Assembly: GCA_018806915.1 (NCBI GenBank)
Contig: JAGKQI010000090.1
Location: 2,108,001 to 2,172,000 of the forward strand
Origin: Phytophthora colocasiae
Lineage: Eukaryota; Oomycota; Peronosporomycetes; Peronosporales; Peronosporaceae
Direction of reading: 5' to 3'
DNA: 64,000 nucleotides
Shown here one piece after another: positions 1-10,157 of this stretch. Position 1 is the first letter of the stretch; every line of letters starts with the position of its first letter. The notes under the pieces were generated by a model, which was not told where the DNA came from, did no database searches, and saw only the letters and a program-made list of their open reading frames with translations. Made by a program: the position numbers and the translations under genes.

Positions 1-1
1 G

Positions 2-413
2 ACACACGAACCACAGATCGTCGCCGTAGTCGACAGAAACCTCTTCACCGCGCTCGATAAAGCGTGGACTTGCCACAACCACAGTTGTACAACGGCATTA
101 CGCATTTCTTCGCTCGTGGGTGCTTGAGAGACCGAGGTGGCGTTAGGAGCACGGGAGATGACGTTGTCGGACTTCTACGAGGACGTGGCCCCGGTGATGG
201 TCTTGTTTGTGGGGGAGGCGTGTCTTGTTGGGGCTTATTCCACGGCTTGGACTTGGTTGGTTCCGATTCGGACCATGGCGGGGTCTGCGTCTCGGCATCA
301 CTGCAGATTTCACATTCAGTCGTCGGGATATTGGGCTGCGTGTTGTCGTCGCTGGATGTATCAACGATACAGCGCGACTTCCAGTGACTGGAGGGGTGCA
401 CAAGACGCACCAT
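2..413 (-). pseudogene. SET-domain-like fragment and adjoining Pro-rich frame
   Basis: On the minus strand, 97-2 reads as a short open stretch ending in ERGEEVSVDYGDDLWFVC, preceded by an in-frame stop. The GEE...DYG pattern resembles the C-terminal motif of SET methyltransferase domains. The adjoining minus-strand frame (413-45) is rich in Pro, Ser and Thr and is shifted relative to the SET-like stretch, so if the two belonged together a frameshift separates them. The fragment runs off the left edge. The SET reading rests on one motif only; the piece could equally be a passenger in a repeat. No catalytic motif is visible. Confidence 0.3.
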
Positions 414-724
414 AATCCTTGTGCGGATATAACACTCTAGTTAGTAGCTATTTCCATTTTAGCATCGAAAAGAAAACAACGGAAAGGTACACACATGCAC
501 TTACCTTCGCGTTTAGAGGCAGATTTCAAACTGAATGAAAGTCAAGGCTGTCGGAAGATATATGTCCTCAGCAGAGTGAAGGCTGCATATTAGGAGTGAT
601 GATCATCATAGACTATACAAACATCAAGTACACCAGCTAAGATGGCTACACAGCATAGTTCTAGGGTTAGGTGATTCTATTGAGACGATATCTACGACTC
701 CGTGAGATGTATGCCGACATAGGC

Positions 725-753
725 CCCGACATATCTGCTGCAGATATGTCGGG
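725..753. repeat. Perfect 14-bp inverted repeat with 1-nt spacer
   Basis: CCCGACATATCTGC is followed by one T and then its exact reverse complement. The hairpin lies in non-coding sequence. It may be a transposon end or a chance palindrome. Confidence 0.7.
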
Positions 754-810
754 CGAATAAGCTATATATGGAAGGCGTCCAATTAGCCTAATTGATAATA
801 CCAGCACTTA

Positions 811-855
811 CTGCTCGCAGGGATTCACCAATACTATCGTGATCGTTTTTAGATC
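811..855 (+). repeat. 45-bp direct repeat, copy 1
   Basis: This stretch (starting CTGCTCGCAGGGATTCACC) is identical to 21769-21813 in the same orientation. The two copies lie just outside the left and right ends of the left gene module. Confidence 0.7.
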
Positions 856-1342
856 GATGTCCATAATTTCAAACACCAGAGGTGAATTCGCCAGTGACAC
901 TGGCTCACCTTCACTTCGAATTGACAGGCGTCACAGAAAACAAAGGGATATGAACGACTATTGTCGGGATCAACACAGGGTTTGGTAATTTTCCGTAACT
1001 ATTGCCGATATTGGCAATGTCATATTGCCATAATTTATTGCTCCTCAACCCCAATAACATGCAATTTTTTATACAGGTCAATCTTGGCCATAGCCAAATG
1101 TCGTTGACATGTGTGGTTGCTTTGCCAATGGATGGTAGCGAGAACTATCGCCAAACGGGTGGTGTGGCCACGTTTGCACACAGGGCACACGGGTTATTAC
1201 AGTTGCTTGTCATTTCCTAACTGAATTATATTATATCAGTTGATTTGTGTGTTGTATGTATGATGTCGAGGAATTCGGACTATGACTTGTGTGTGTTGGT
1301 TGGAGAGGTTGGACGCGGTGGGAGGGTTCTCGAGGTAACCCC

Positions 1343-1471
1343 TGTTGGAAGTTACGTCGTAAGCGGTAGTGGATAAGGTACCTCGCGTGGGTTAATTCTG
1401 CGCAGCGAGACTGTACGGCACTGATAGTAAATCACTTTTCCTTTTCCCTTCTAAAGCGTACACATTCAATA
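1343..1471 (+). repeat. Copia-1 5' LTR
   Basis: It begins TGTTGGAAG and ends CATTCAATA, so it is TG...TA rather than TG...CA, as in the other Copia element here. The 3' partner is 5961-6091. Confidence 0.9.
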
Positions 1472-1487
1472 GGTTATGAGCCCAAGG
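1472..1487 (+). other. Copia-1 primer-binding site (Met-tRNA half-type)
   Basis: GGTTATGAGCCCAAGG directly follows the LTR. It is complementary to the anticodon (CAU) region of a methionine tRNA, not to a tRNA 3' end. This matches the half-tRNA priming known for Drosophila copia. Copia-2 carries nearly the same site. Confidence 0.75.
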
Positions 1488-1866
1488 ACGCTGGCGAAGT
1501 CTCGCCACGACAGACACCTCCGCTACCTGCGAAAGAGGTTGCGCCAGGTACTGGTGGCGGTGATCCTGCTGCCCACGAAAGGGGTAGCTCGCCTGATGAA
1601 GGAAAAGCCGCTCCCGGAATGGAGGATATGATGGTGCTGCTGAGGCAGCTGACCACCAAGGTGAACATGCTGGAGAAGGCGGTCACGCCTCGGGGAGCGC
1701 CGGTGTCTCCTGACCAACCGCTGAGGCGAAGCGTCTTCCGTCAAGCGATTGAGGAGGGCGGGAGCCTCGGGATGCGGCAAATGCACGTTGACGAGCTTGG
1801 AGGTGGACATGGGCCTGGGGTCCAGACTCCTGAGGATGGGCGCGTGCTGGCTATCTTGACCACGAA

Positions 1867-2662
1867 GTGGACCGCGGGTTCCACAGTACCAAGCGTACCG
1901 CCCGCCCCCGGTCCAAGCACACGCAGCAGCAGCCACAGCAACAACATGCTGAGCCTGTCATGGCAGCTGAACCACGCGTCCCCCCTGCGAGAGAGAGGTT
2001 AAGCTTGCGCTACGCGCATCTCGACGGTAACGAGGTTCACAAAGGTCTAGGATCTGGCTTTGAACAGTGGGCATTACTGTTCATTGAGCAGGTTGAGATG
2101 GCCGAGATCGCCTACCGCTATCGCTGGACGGAACGGGCGAAGGTCAATGTTCGCAGATATCTGCGAGGCAAAGCTGAAAAAACTTCCATCAACATGTGCA
2201 GCGGTGGTGGGGCTACCCAGCCAAATCTTTTGGTTCGTGATGGAACAAATGAATGCGGCGTTCCGTGTGAACATCTCCAATCAGCAGGCGATGAGGATGT
2301 TTTCAGCCCGGAAGGAGAGCTCGCGTACATGGAATGACCACTTCCTTTACCTGAATGCGCTAATGGGGCTACCAACGCGTCGCCGAGTTTGCGTGCTGGA
2401 AAACGTGGTGAAGTACGCTGACCCGGATTTGAAGATCGCTATGATGGCGAAGTACGACCCTACGAGGCCAGACCCAATGCAACAGGCAAGTGAGCTTGTG
2501 GCGTGGGCTCAAGCACTGAAGGACGAGGACAAGACGTTCAAAGGGATCAGGAAGGACACAGTCAGCACCGTCACAACTGGCAGGAAATGCTACAAGTGTG
2601 GCAATGTCAGCCACATCCGGCGCGATTGTCCTGGAAAAAGAGCACAAGAACGATGGTGGTGA
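1867..2662 (+). pseudogene. Copia-1 gag
   Basis: Two overlapping frames (1867-2337, then 2060-2662) together carry a Copia Gag. The second ends in a CX2CX4HX4C zinc knuckle (CYKCGNVSHIRRDC, about 2590-2631) that would bind RNA during particle assembly. A frameshift separates N- and C-terminal parts, so no single product is expected. A further N-terminal stretch may lie at 1619-2002. Calling it Gag rests on the knuckle and its position between the primer-binding site and the protease. Confidence 0.75.
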
Positions 2663-2689
2663 CGAGAGTAAGATCAAATGGTCTTTGAA

Positions 2690-3905
2690 TGTTCAGGAAC
2701 ATGGCCTCGGACTGACGACTGGATATTGGACAGTGGTGCAAGTCGTCATATGGTGAACGACAAGACGATGCTCAGGGACGTCACGGAATGCCACGACGCG
2801 GAGGAGAGTTTTCAGCCCGATGGCAATAAAAGTTTGAGGTGACGCTGAAGGGAACAGCTGTGCTTTAAAGCGATGGTGGACGGCGTCCAGGCCGAGATCA
2901 CACTGAGGAACGTCTACTATGCACCTAAGCTAGCCAGGAACCTGATGTCGTACTGCTTGTTGCTGAAAATGGGCTGCAAGGTGGCTGATCACAATGGCTG
3001 TGTGGCAGTATTGAAGGGCAACCCTACACGAGTGGTGTTCTACGCGGATATCAAGCAACGTACTGGTAGCAAGAGTGCAATGTGGTCGACAGCGCTCTGT
3101 GCAACAGATGAAAGAAGTTGTGATGAGCGCGGTGGTGGAGGAAGACCGCCATCTCACCTCTCGAATTGTTCAGAAGGATACTTTGGTCAGCTTTCACGAG
3201 AGGTTTGGACATCTTGCATTTGATACAATCGAGCGGATCGCAAAGACCCAGCTCTGGGATTGAGATTACTAGCCACAAGCGGGTCAACTGTCGTGTATGT
3301 GCTGAAGGCAAGCCAGACGCGTGCCCAACAGCCGACGAAAGACACTGGGGAGCATGCTCCAGTTGATCGTGTGGGGCGGTGATTTGCAGTGACTTGAAAG
3401 GCCCTGTTGCGCCCGAGACCGACGTGGAAATCGATACTTGGTGAACTTCGTGGACCATAAGTCCAATTACTGCCGCGTGTTCTGGCGAAGACGAAGGATC
3501 AGGCCGCCAAATACTTCGAACAATTTCTGACCTGGTTCGAGAAGCAATTTGGGTGCAAGGTTCGTGTCCTACGTACTGACGGAGGTGCAGAATACAACAA
3601 CGTGGACGAGTTTTGCAAGCAATCAGGAGTGGCCCGTCAGAAGAGCGCGAGGCATGGAACCAAGCTGCCAACGGTAAAGCAGAGGATGCACCGAACGGTG
3701 ATGAACATCGTGCGCTGCATGCTGTTTGCTTCCGAGTTGCCACTGACATTTTGGGGAGATGCGGCAGAATATGCGGTCTATGTATTGAACCGCAGTCCAC
3801 GTGCAAACGATGACCGAATGTCGCCGCTGGAGGTGCTCTCGGACGTGCGCCAAGTTTGCAAGACATTGTGGTTTTGGATCTGCTTGCGCTGTATTCGTTG
3901 ACACT
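2690..3905 (+). pseudogene. Copia-1 protease and integrase, broken
   Basis: The aspartic protease core is at 2720-2752 (WILDSGASRHM). The integrase zinc-binding region includes HERFGHLAFD (about 3199) and CRVCAEGK (about 3291). The catalytic core is marked by RTDGGAEYN (about 3571-3597), and the family-typical FWGDAAEYAVYVLNRSP follows (about 3750-3800). These motifs lie in different frames separated by stops, so the enzyme is dead. Protease followed by integrase and then RT places the element in Ty1/Copia rather than Ty3/Gypsy. Confidence 0.85.
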
Positions 3906-4399
3906 AGCAAGAAGAATCTGTAAAAGCGTTCTCAGCGTGGAGTTGTGATCGGAAAAGCGACGAAACAAAGGGGTATCGAGTATACTTACCGGAGCAGCAA
4001 CAAGGTTGTGGTGACCCGCCATGTAAAGGACATCGAGACGTTGAAACAGGCTGACAGCGACCGCATTTCCCAGCAACTAATTCTTGAAGAACTTTTGCAG
4101 AAATGGCCAACGGTAGAACGAGTCCTGGCGCGAGCAATGTCACGGAAGACGTGGAGAAGAATGCGCCTGAAACTGGAAATTCTAAAGGAGAGACCGTCAC
4201 GTCGGTCACAGCGCGTGAGGAAGAAATCTGTTCGACGCCGTGAAGCTGATGGAGATGACGACGGAGGGTCGGAAGCAGCACTGGTCTCAAGTGCTGGTAC
4301 ATGTGGAAGATACTCATGCGTGATGATAAGGAGCCAGCAAATTTTGCTGCTGCCAGACGTTGCGCGGAGAAGTGAGAATGGCGGGCCGCGGGAGGGAAG

Positions 4400-5938
4400 A
4401 AATTGCTTTTCCTGGAAGCGAACGACACTTGGAAGTTGTGAAGGTGTCTCCGGGTACCGCTCGACTACACCTCGAAATGGGTATATAAGAAGAAACGGGA
4501 TGGCAATGGCAAAATCCAGCGCTACAAAGCTCGACTCGTAGCATGCGGAAATGAGCAAGTGTTCGGTATTGACTACTTGTTCACATTTGCTGCGGTGATG
4601 GAACTGCCGCTTGGAAAAGCTGTGCTTGCACTTGCAAGAATCTGGCGCGTGCCAGCGAGGCACGTGATGTGCCAGAATGCGTTCGTGAAGGCATCGACGG
4701 AAGAAGGCTTAGAAATCTGCCTGTACATTCCCGACGGAATGGAGCTTTACGGCAGCTGAGCTAGCAGCTTTGGGCGTCAAAGACGTTAGTGAACTCGGCT
4801 TGTTGCTCGAAGAAAGCCTTTATGGGCCAGCAAGCTGGAAGGCTGTGGCGTAAGTTACTGCACAAAACGCTTGTTCAGGTCGGATTCAGGCAATGTTTGT
4901 CCGATCTGTGCGTATGTGAAGACTGACGTTGGTGGAATAACTGTTGTGGGGACATACGTTGACGATTTGCTGGTCACCGCTACTTCGGCGCCGCGCGTCG
5001 ACTCATTTGCTGATATGGCAATCCTGGAACTCAGGACTTGGGACCAGCATCGATGTTCCTCGGATGAGGATCAGCTACGACGATGAGCGTGGATATACGA
5101 TTGACCAAGAGCATGCCATCACGGAAACGCTGATCGCGCATGGCTTAGAAAATGCCAACAGCGTTCGACTGCCTATCGCAGCGGGCGATCCACCCTTTGA
5201 CGACGATGGGAAGTTACTGCCTATTAAGTCGGCTCCCGATGGCAAAGAACCGACGGTGAAGGACTTTCAGGCCTTGGTTGGGAGCTCCTGTGGATCGCAC
5301 GTGGCACAAGACCCTGACATTTCGTTTGCTGTTCACCGCGCGAGTCGAAAGACTCACGCTCCCACTGCTCAAGACTGGAAGCTAGCGCGAATCGCACGGT
5401 ATTTGAGTGGAACGCGTGGTTTGAAGTTGCGCCTGACGGATGATGTGCAAGATGGCGCGAAAGAAATTGTCCGTTTGTGTTGCTGGTCTGATGCAGACTT
5501 TGCTGGAGACGTGCAAGATCGCAAATCTGTCAGCGGCGTCATAGTCCAAGTAAATGGAATGACGATAGATTGGGAGGCAGGAAGCAAACCGCTGTCGTGC
5601 TGTCAACTGCAGAAGCAGTTGTCGCAGCATCTGTTGGCGGCCAAAATGTGTTGGGTTTACGCGAGCTGTTCGGAGAGATTGGCTTAAAGGTAAAGCTGCC
5701 AATCGAGATGATGATGGATAACCAGGCAGCGCTGAAACAGATCACCAACGAGGCAAGCTCGGGGAGGGCCAAGCACGTGGATATCAAGGTCAAATTCTTG
5801 CGAGATTACGCTGAGCGAGGTGTCGTTCTGCCCACGTACGTCGGAACCGCCGATATGTTAGCGGACTTGCTGACGAAGGCTCTTCCAGGAGAACGAGTAC
5901 TTCAACTACGAGAGAAGATCGGGTTAACTGGTGAGTGA
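4400..5938 (+). pseudogene. Copia-1 reverse transcriptase and RNase H, broken
   Basis: RT motifs include YKARLVACGNEQ (about 4524-4560) and the polymerase box YVDDLLV (4955-4975). RNase H follows with WSDADFAGD (about 5485), STAEA (about 5601) and DNQAALKQ (about 5716). The terminal ADLLTKAL (about 5862-5885) is typical of Copia. Frames change at least three times (4559-4759, 4871-5086, 4944-5687, 5570-5938). It is non-functional and can move only in trans. Confidence 0.85.
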
Positions 5939-5960
5939 TAGATTCACTGCGCAGGAAGGA

Positions 5961-6091
5961 GGTTGGAAGTTACGTCATGTAAGCGGTAGTGATAAAAGCA
6001 CCTCGCGTGGGTTAATTCTGCGCAGCGAGACTGTACGGCACTGATAGTAAATCACTTTTCCTTTTCCCTTCTAAAGCGTACACATTCAATA
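5961..6091 (+). repeat. Copia-1 3' LTR
   Basis: It matches 1343-1471 with several small differences, including loss of the initial TG (GGTTGG instead of TGTTGG). The ACCCC target repeat follows. Confidence 0.88.
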
Positions 6092-6684
6092 ACCCCTCCT
6101 GAATCCAGGCGCATCGACAGCAACCAACTCGTTCAAAAACTCATGAGAAAAGACGACATAGTGTCACATATTCATGTGACCTACTGACTTGGTTGACATT
6201 GTCGAAAAAATTGGCAATAACTCAATTATTTATTGGCTTGGATGAAGGCCTCCAATCCGTATGATATTGTATTTTTCCTATCCCTGGATCAACATTCCCC
6301 CTTTTTCATCGTCTCTACGACAGCCGCAAGAAATATTACCGAATTCACGTGAACTCACAGCGAGAAGATACGACGACAACGAAACATATCATGGCAAGGA
6401 TTTCTTAAAGGACCACCGTCGTGATAGAAGATTAACGAAGCAGAAGACACGGGAACGGGGGAGTAGACACCAGCAAGAAGTGGCCCGAACAATCCAAGCT
6501 TTACAAGTGGAGAGGCGACAGAAAGCTACCTGGATTCGAAGTCGCGTTTGGTCCCTTGTAGGCTGGAACCAATAAAGGTATGACGAAAGCTTCGTAGTGT
6601 GTATTGAATTCGACAAAGCAATCAGGTCAAGTTGTGTTTTTGTATTTACATGTTACGTCCGAAACTGGACGGTGCTGTCACCAG

Positions 6685-7526
6685 TTACTGGATGAAAGAC
6701 TCGTACTTGGCCGGGTTCCAGTCCGGGAAGAACTTGGCCACACTCTCCTGCGCCTCCTGCTCCGTACCGACCACACCGCGACCTTCCTCGAATAGTGTCG
6801 TGAGGAACGCCTGGAAGTCCGTGTTGAACTTCTTCTTGTTCTCCTCGAAGTCGACGTGACGCACCTCGATCTTCTTGTTCAGTTTCTTCTCCACGAGGTC
6901 GCGGATCTGCAGCGGAGACAAACGTTCAGCTTCGAACGGGATCCTGGCACCTTCCAGTGCGCTCTTTGGCGCCGTAGACAGCACGTGAGCCACGAAACGT
7001 CCGACGTCCGTGCGTGCCGTGATACTGAAAGCAGTCTCACCCTTGCCCACCACGTTCATGTAACCTTCGTCGTAGTGGTAGTCTAGGAAGTAAGGCAGGA
7101 ACTCGGCGAACAGACCCGTGTAGAAGATGGTGAAGGGGATCTGGTGCTGCGTAAGTAGGTCCTGCACCTCCTTCTGGTCACGTTCGGACCTTCCGTCACT
7201 TTGACACCGTACTCGGCCGGTACGAACAGCTGGATACCGGCAGCCTTGGCAGCGGGAACGATAGCCTTCTGCACGGGCATGTTGTAGGGCGACACGGTGC
7301 TGACAGCCACTTCACTGCCGCTCAGAGCCTTCTTGACGGCGTCCTCGTCCTCGTACGAGACCTGGTAGAGCGTAGCACCGCGCGCCTTGAAGGCCTGCAG
7401 CTCCGGTTTGGACTCGTCACGCGTGAGGATGGCGACCGACACGTCGCTCTTCTTGAGCAGCTCGTCCACGACGGTGCCGCCGACGCCGCCAGCTCCGATG
7501 ATGGCGAACTTGGTGTAGACAGACAT
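6685..7526 (-). pseudogene. NmrA-like NAD(P)-binding protein, copy 1, frameshifted
   Basis: This is the left-arm paralogue of the gene at 9147-9989. The first part (7526 to about 7175) encodes the Rossmann fold with the GAGGVG nucleotide loop. The remainder (7167-6685) continues in another frame to the usual C-terminus (KYESFIQ). Loss of one T in a CTTCTTGG tract near 7172 causes the break; all three paralogues keep that base. The defect may be real or a homopolymer error. The gene is divergent from copy 2, and its 3' end faces the coiled-coil remnant at 6575. Confidence 0.85.
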
Positions 7527-8183
7527 GGCTGGGATGTGTGGTGGTGGTGGGGTGGTAGAGTGGACTTGTGTCGTAGTGAGACTTTTGAATTATGAGCGGT
7601 AGAACTCTGGTAGAACCTGCACGGACACGCTGATGACACATTGATCTGCTGACGTACTTGAAGTGCTTTACCATATATTGTTGTCATGCTGGTTCCGTAA
7701 ATAACGACCAATCGATACTGCTGTATTAGAGCCGTCATCAGGTGTTAGGCTGCATTTCACAATGGACAACTACATACCTGTGCATCATTGTGCTTTATTC
7801 ATGGACGTTTCCGTCATATCGATGCAGTATACTGCATTGAAGTGGCTTTAACATGTCAAGAGTTTCGACTGGATCGCATCGGCAGGGCCGTGCTCGTCAG
7901 CTTCATTGTTAGGATACCGGAAGAACCTTAGTCTTCTGCTGTGCGCGCCTACATCATGTAGTGTAGTCGACAAAACCGCATCATTAATGTTACCTGTTTC
8001 TCCCGTTAACCTTAACCATGCAGCGCTCGCTTTGACCATAAAACTATCATGCACCTATTCACGGACATTTACCTTGAGATATGCGTATGTACCGTACCGT
8101 ACGTCATCTGAAGCGCACTCGACATGCGGTCACCAGCTGCCAAGTGTCCGGCATGAGGTCCTCCAGCATTCAAGCGCGCGTTA

Positions 8184-8756
8184 CACCGATCGACAGAATG
8201 CAGCGTCCATATAAAAAGGGCGCCTGTGATATAAAATTGTGTGCACATTTTGTTATCAACCAATCAAATTGCCCGATGCAGCGTTCAATCGCTAAAATAA
8301 AACTCCACCAGCCACTCGATAAAATGGAGGAAGCGGACGAGGAGTCCTCGCAGCCCCCACCACCCGCGACAGTATTGCAGGAAGCAAAGGAGGTTGCCAC
8401 ACACAGGCCTCCTTGACGAGGTGTACGCGCCAGCCAAACAACGCCGCATGCACTACACAATACAAGAAAAACGACGTGTCCTTTTAAGCTATAGAGGGGC
8501 TAAGCCAACGCAAAGCTACGCAAGAGCAACAGCTACTGCTACGACGGCGAAAGGAGAGCGCTTGGCTACGATAAAGCGTGCCATTTCAGCCTGGGAATCC
8601 ATTAAACCGTCACTAGTGCAATTTTTAGTGCAAAATACAGCTGCTCTCTATCTTTTACCAAAATCGATATTAATTCGCTCTCACATAACCAGTCTACACG
8701 CGCCGAACAGACTTTGCACCTGCGGGAAAGTGGTCGTTGCATTCTGTCGATCGGTG
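8184..8756 (+). mobile_element. pogo-like MITE (573 bp)
   Basis: The element has perfect terminal inverted repeats of about 19 bp (CACCGATCGACAGAATGCA) and a TA target duplication (8182-8183, 8757-8758). The right-locus spacer has the empty site (GCGCGTTAAGCG, near 43882). TA targets are used by the Tc1/mariner/pogo superfamily. A fragmentary coding stretch inside looks like a pogo-type N-terminus. No DDE catalytic region fits in this length, so it depends on a transposase elsewhere. Confidence 0.85.
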
Positions 8757-8759
8757 TAA
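8324..8759 (+). pseudogene. Remnant transposase N-terminus inside the pogo-like MITE
   Basis: An ATG at 8324 opens a short acidic/Pro-rich frame (MEEADEESSQPPPP). It shifts near 8390 into a frame with KQRRMHYTIQEKRRVLLSY and ends in the right terminal repeat. The basic, helical pattern resembles the DNA-binding N-terminus of pogo/Tigger transposases. This is a family-level guess; no catalytic residues are present. Confidence 0.4.
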
Positions 8760-9075
8760 GCGTTTTGAAGCTCACAATCATTCCAAGACAAAAAATACTA
8801 CCGAAAGAATTGTCCCGTACTTAAGAACTCGCTTGGCCCGATGCTTAAGTTAGCTTGACAGGTAATCTCAAATGTCGTTAATCTCAAATGTCGTTAGAAT
8901 GTTACTGTCGTATTTATGGTACATGTATCCGTCCATGTACCGTAGCCTTACTTTTCGTTATGGTATTCACAATCCGCCCTACCATGCTCAAGTACGTCAG
9001 CAGCTCTTCTTGCCACGATGGCGCTAACGAGGACGATGATTAGCTTCGGCTTAGCAAAATACTCGGTATTTACCT

Positions 9076-9092
9076 GCTCATAATTCAAAAGT
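9076..9092 (+). promoter_or_regulatory. Candidate initiator region of NmrA-like copy 2
   Basis: GCTCATAATTCAAAAG lies about 55-70 bp upstream of the ATG and is conserved upstream of all four NmrA-like copies. It partly fits the oomycete initiator plus flanking-region consensus (GCTCATTYYNCAWTTT). The match is imperfect. Confidence 0.35.
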
Positions 9093-9146
9093 CTCAGTAC
9101 GACTCAAGTCCACTCTACCACCCCACCACCACCACACATCCCAGCC

Positions 9147-9989
9147 ATGTCTGTCTACACCAAGTTCGCCATCATCGGAGCCGGCGGCGTCGGCGGCACC
9201 GTCGTGGACGAGCTGCTCAAGAAGAGCGACGTGTCGGTCGCCATCCTCACGCGTGACGAGTCCAAACCGGAGCTGCAGGCCTTCAAGGCGCGCGGTGCTA
9301 CACTCCACCAGGTCTCGTACGAGGACGAGGACGCCGTGAAGAAGGCTCTGAGCGGCAGTGAAGTGGCTGTCAGCACCGTGTCGCCCTACAACATGCCCGT
9401 GCAGAAGGCTATCGTTCCCGCTGCCAAGGCTGCCGGTATCCAGCTGTTCGTACCGGCCGAGTACGGTGTCAAAGTGACGGAAGGTCCGAACGTGACCAAG
9501 AAGGAGGTGCAGGACCTACTTACGCAGCACCAGATCCCCTTCACCATCTTCTACACGGGTCTGTTCGCCGAGTTCCTGCCTTACTTCCTAGACTACCACT
9601 ACGACGAAGGTTACATGAACGTGGTGGGCAAGGGTGAGACTGCTTTCAGTATCACGGCACGCACGGACGTCGGACGTTTCGTGGCTCACGTGCTGTCTAC
9701 GGCGCCAAAGAGCGCACTGGAAGGTGCCAGGATCCCGTTCGAAGCTGAACGTTTGTCTCCGCTGCAGATCCGCGACCTCGTGGAGAAGAAACTGAACAAG
9801 AAGATCGAGGTGCGTCACGTCGACTTCGAGGAGAACAAGAAGAAGTTCAACACGGACTTCCAGGCGTTCCTCACGACGCTGTTCGAGGAAGGTCGCGGTG
9901 TGGTCGGTACGGAGCAGGAGGCGCAGGAGAGTGTGGCCAAGTTCTTCCCGGACTGGAACCCGGCCAAGTACGAGTCTTTCATCCAGTAA
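9147..9989 (+). CDS. NmrA-like NAD(P)-binding oxidoreductase, copy 2 (intact)
   Basis: This is a 280-residue soluble protein with no signal peptide or membrane segment. Residues 9-17 (IIGAGGVGG) are the glycine-rich loop of a Rossmann fold. Arg36 after the second strand (ILTRDES) suits NADPH. The centre (FVPAEYG, then FTIFYTGLF) matches the NmrA/isoflavone-reductase-like family of atypical short-chain dehydrogenases, which act as redox sensors or reductases. The substrate cannot be told from sequence. The ATG follows a CCACCACC-rich leader conserved in all four copies. It is one of two complete copies in the window. Its 3' end converges on the coiled-coil gene 168 bp away. Confidence 0.93.
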   Translation: MSVYTKFAIIGAGGVGGTVVDELLKKSDVSVAILTRDESKPELQAFKARGATLHQVSYEDEDAVKKALSGSEVAVSTVSPYNMPVQKAIVPAAKAAGIQLFVPAEYGVKVTEGPNVTKKEVQDLLTQHQIPFTIFYTGLFAEFLPYFLDYHYDEGYMNVVGKGETAFSITARTDVGRFVAHVLSTAPKSALEGARIPFEAERLSPLQIRDLVEKKLNKKIEVRHVDFEENKKKFNTDFQAFLTTLFEEGRGVVGTEQEAQESVAKFFPDWNPAKYESFIQ

Positions 9990-10157
9990 CTGGTGTGCTT
10001 GACCACACCGTCCAGTTTCGGAGGGTCAAACGTAACATGTAAATACAAAAACACAACTTGAAACTTTGCGTTGTCGAATTCAATACACACTACGGGTACT
10101 TCGACGTGTGAGTTATAAATTGGACTATGCTTTCGTCATACCTTTATTGGTTCCAGC

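Larger units (their letters stand above)
414..871. other. Non-coding stretch left of the left module
   Basis: No credible gene is seen. It contains a perfect palindrome (725-753) and a 45-bp sequence (811-855) that recurs at 21769-21813. Recognisable coiled-coil-gene sequence begins at about 872. Confidence 0.5.
1343..6091 (+). mobile_element. Copia-1, degenerate Ty1/Copia LTR retrotransposon
   Basis: This 4.75-kb element has ~130-bp LTRs (1343-1471, 5961-6091) and the 5-bp target duplication ACCCC (1338-1342, 6092-6096). A primer-binding site follows the 5' LTR, and a purine tract (CAGGAAGGAG) precedes the 3' LTR. Coding order is gag, protease, integrase, RT, RNase H, which is the Copia order. 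Coding capacity is broken by many frameshifts and stops. The two LTRs differ by several substitutions and indels, so this is the oldest LTR insertion in the window. It sits inside the hAT-like MITE. Confidence 0.93.
976..6286. mobile_element. hAT-like MITE (about 557 bp) split by Copia-1
   Basis: The outer ends read CAGGGTTTGG and CCTATCCCTG. They are flanked by the 8-bp direct repeat GATCAACA (968-975 and 6287-6294). Paralogous genes (for example near 41930-41945) carry the uninterrupted site once. An 8-bp duplication with CAGGG/CCCTG termini is the hAT signature. Removing the nested Copia element (1343-6091) and one of its 5-bp repeats leaves about 557 bp with no transposase, so this is a non-autonomous element. 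The short reading frame at 1002-1220 matches nothing I recognise. Confidence 0.8.
872..6575 (+). pseudogene. Truncated C-terminus of coiled-coil protein, split by a MITE
   Basis: Positions 872-975 and 6287-6575 match the last ~110 codons of the coiled-coil gene at 39565-42219. The match includes the Arg/Gln-rich tail (ARTIQALQVERRQKATWIRS). A hAT-like MITE duplicated the 8-bp target GATCAACA and separates the two parts. The final segment also lacks about 22 bp present in other copies, so the ending differs. Everything upstream of about 872 is missing, so this is the truncated left arm of the left inverted module. Two diagnostic sites here match the copy at 10158 rather than the right-locus copies. 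Confidence 0.8.
7527..9146. other. Spacer between divergent NmrA-like genes, left locus
   Basis: Only about 80 bp next to each ATG are mirror-identical (GCTCATAATTCAAAAG through the CCACCACC-rich leader). The rest is unique spacer between the two arms. It matches the right-locus spacer (43229-45262) except for the pogo-like MITE at 8184-8756. No other gene is seen. The shared block presumably holds each gene's core promoter. Confidence 0.7.

Noticed and set aside
45..413. Independent Pro-rich gene
   Set aside because: Composition alone supports it; several overlapping frames on both strands are equally open.
1472..1487. tRNA-Met gene
   Set aside because: Only the anticodon-arm complement is present and it directly abuts an LTR; it is a primer-binding site.
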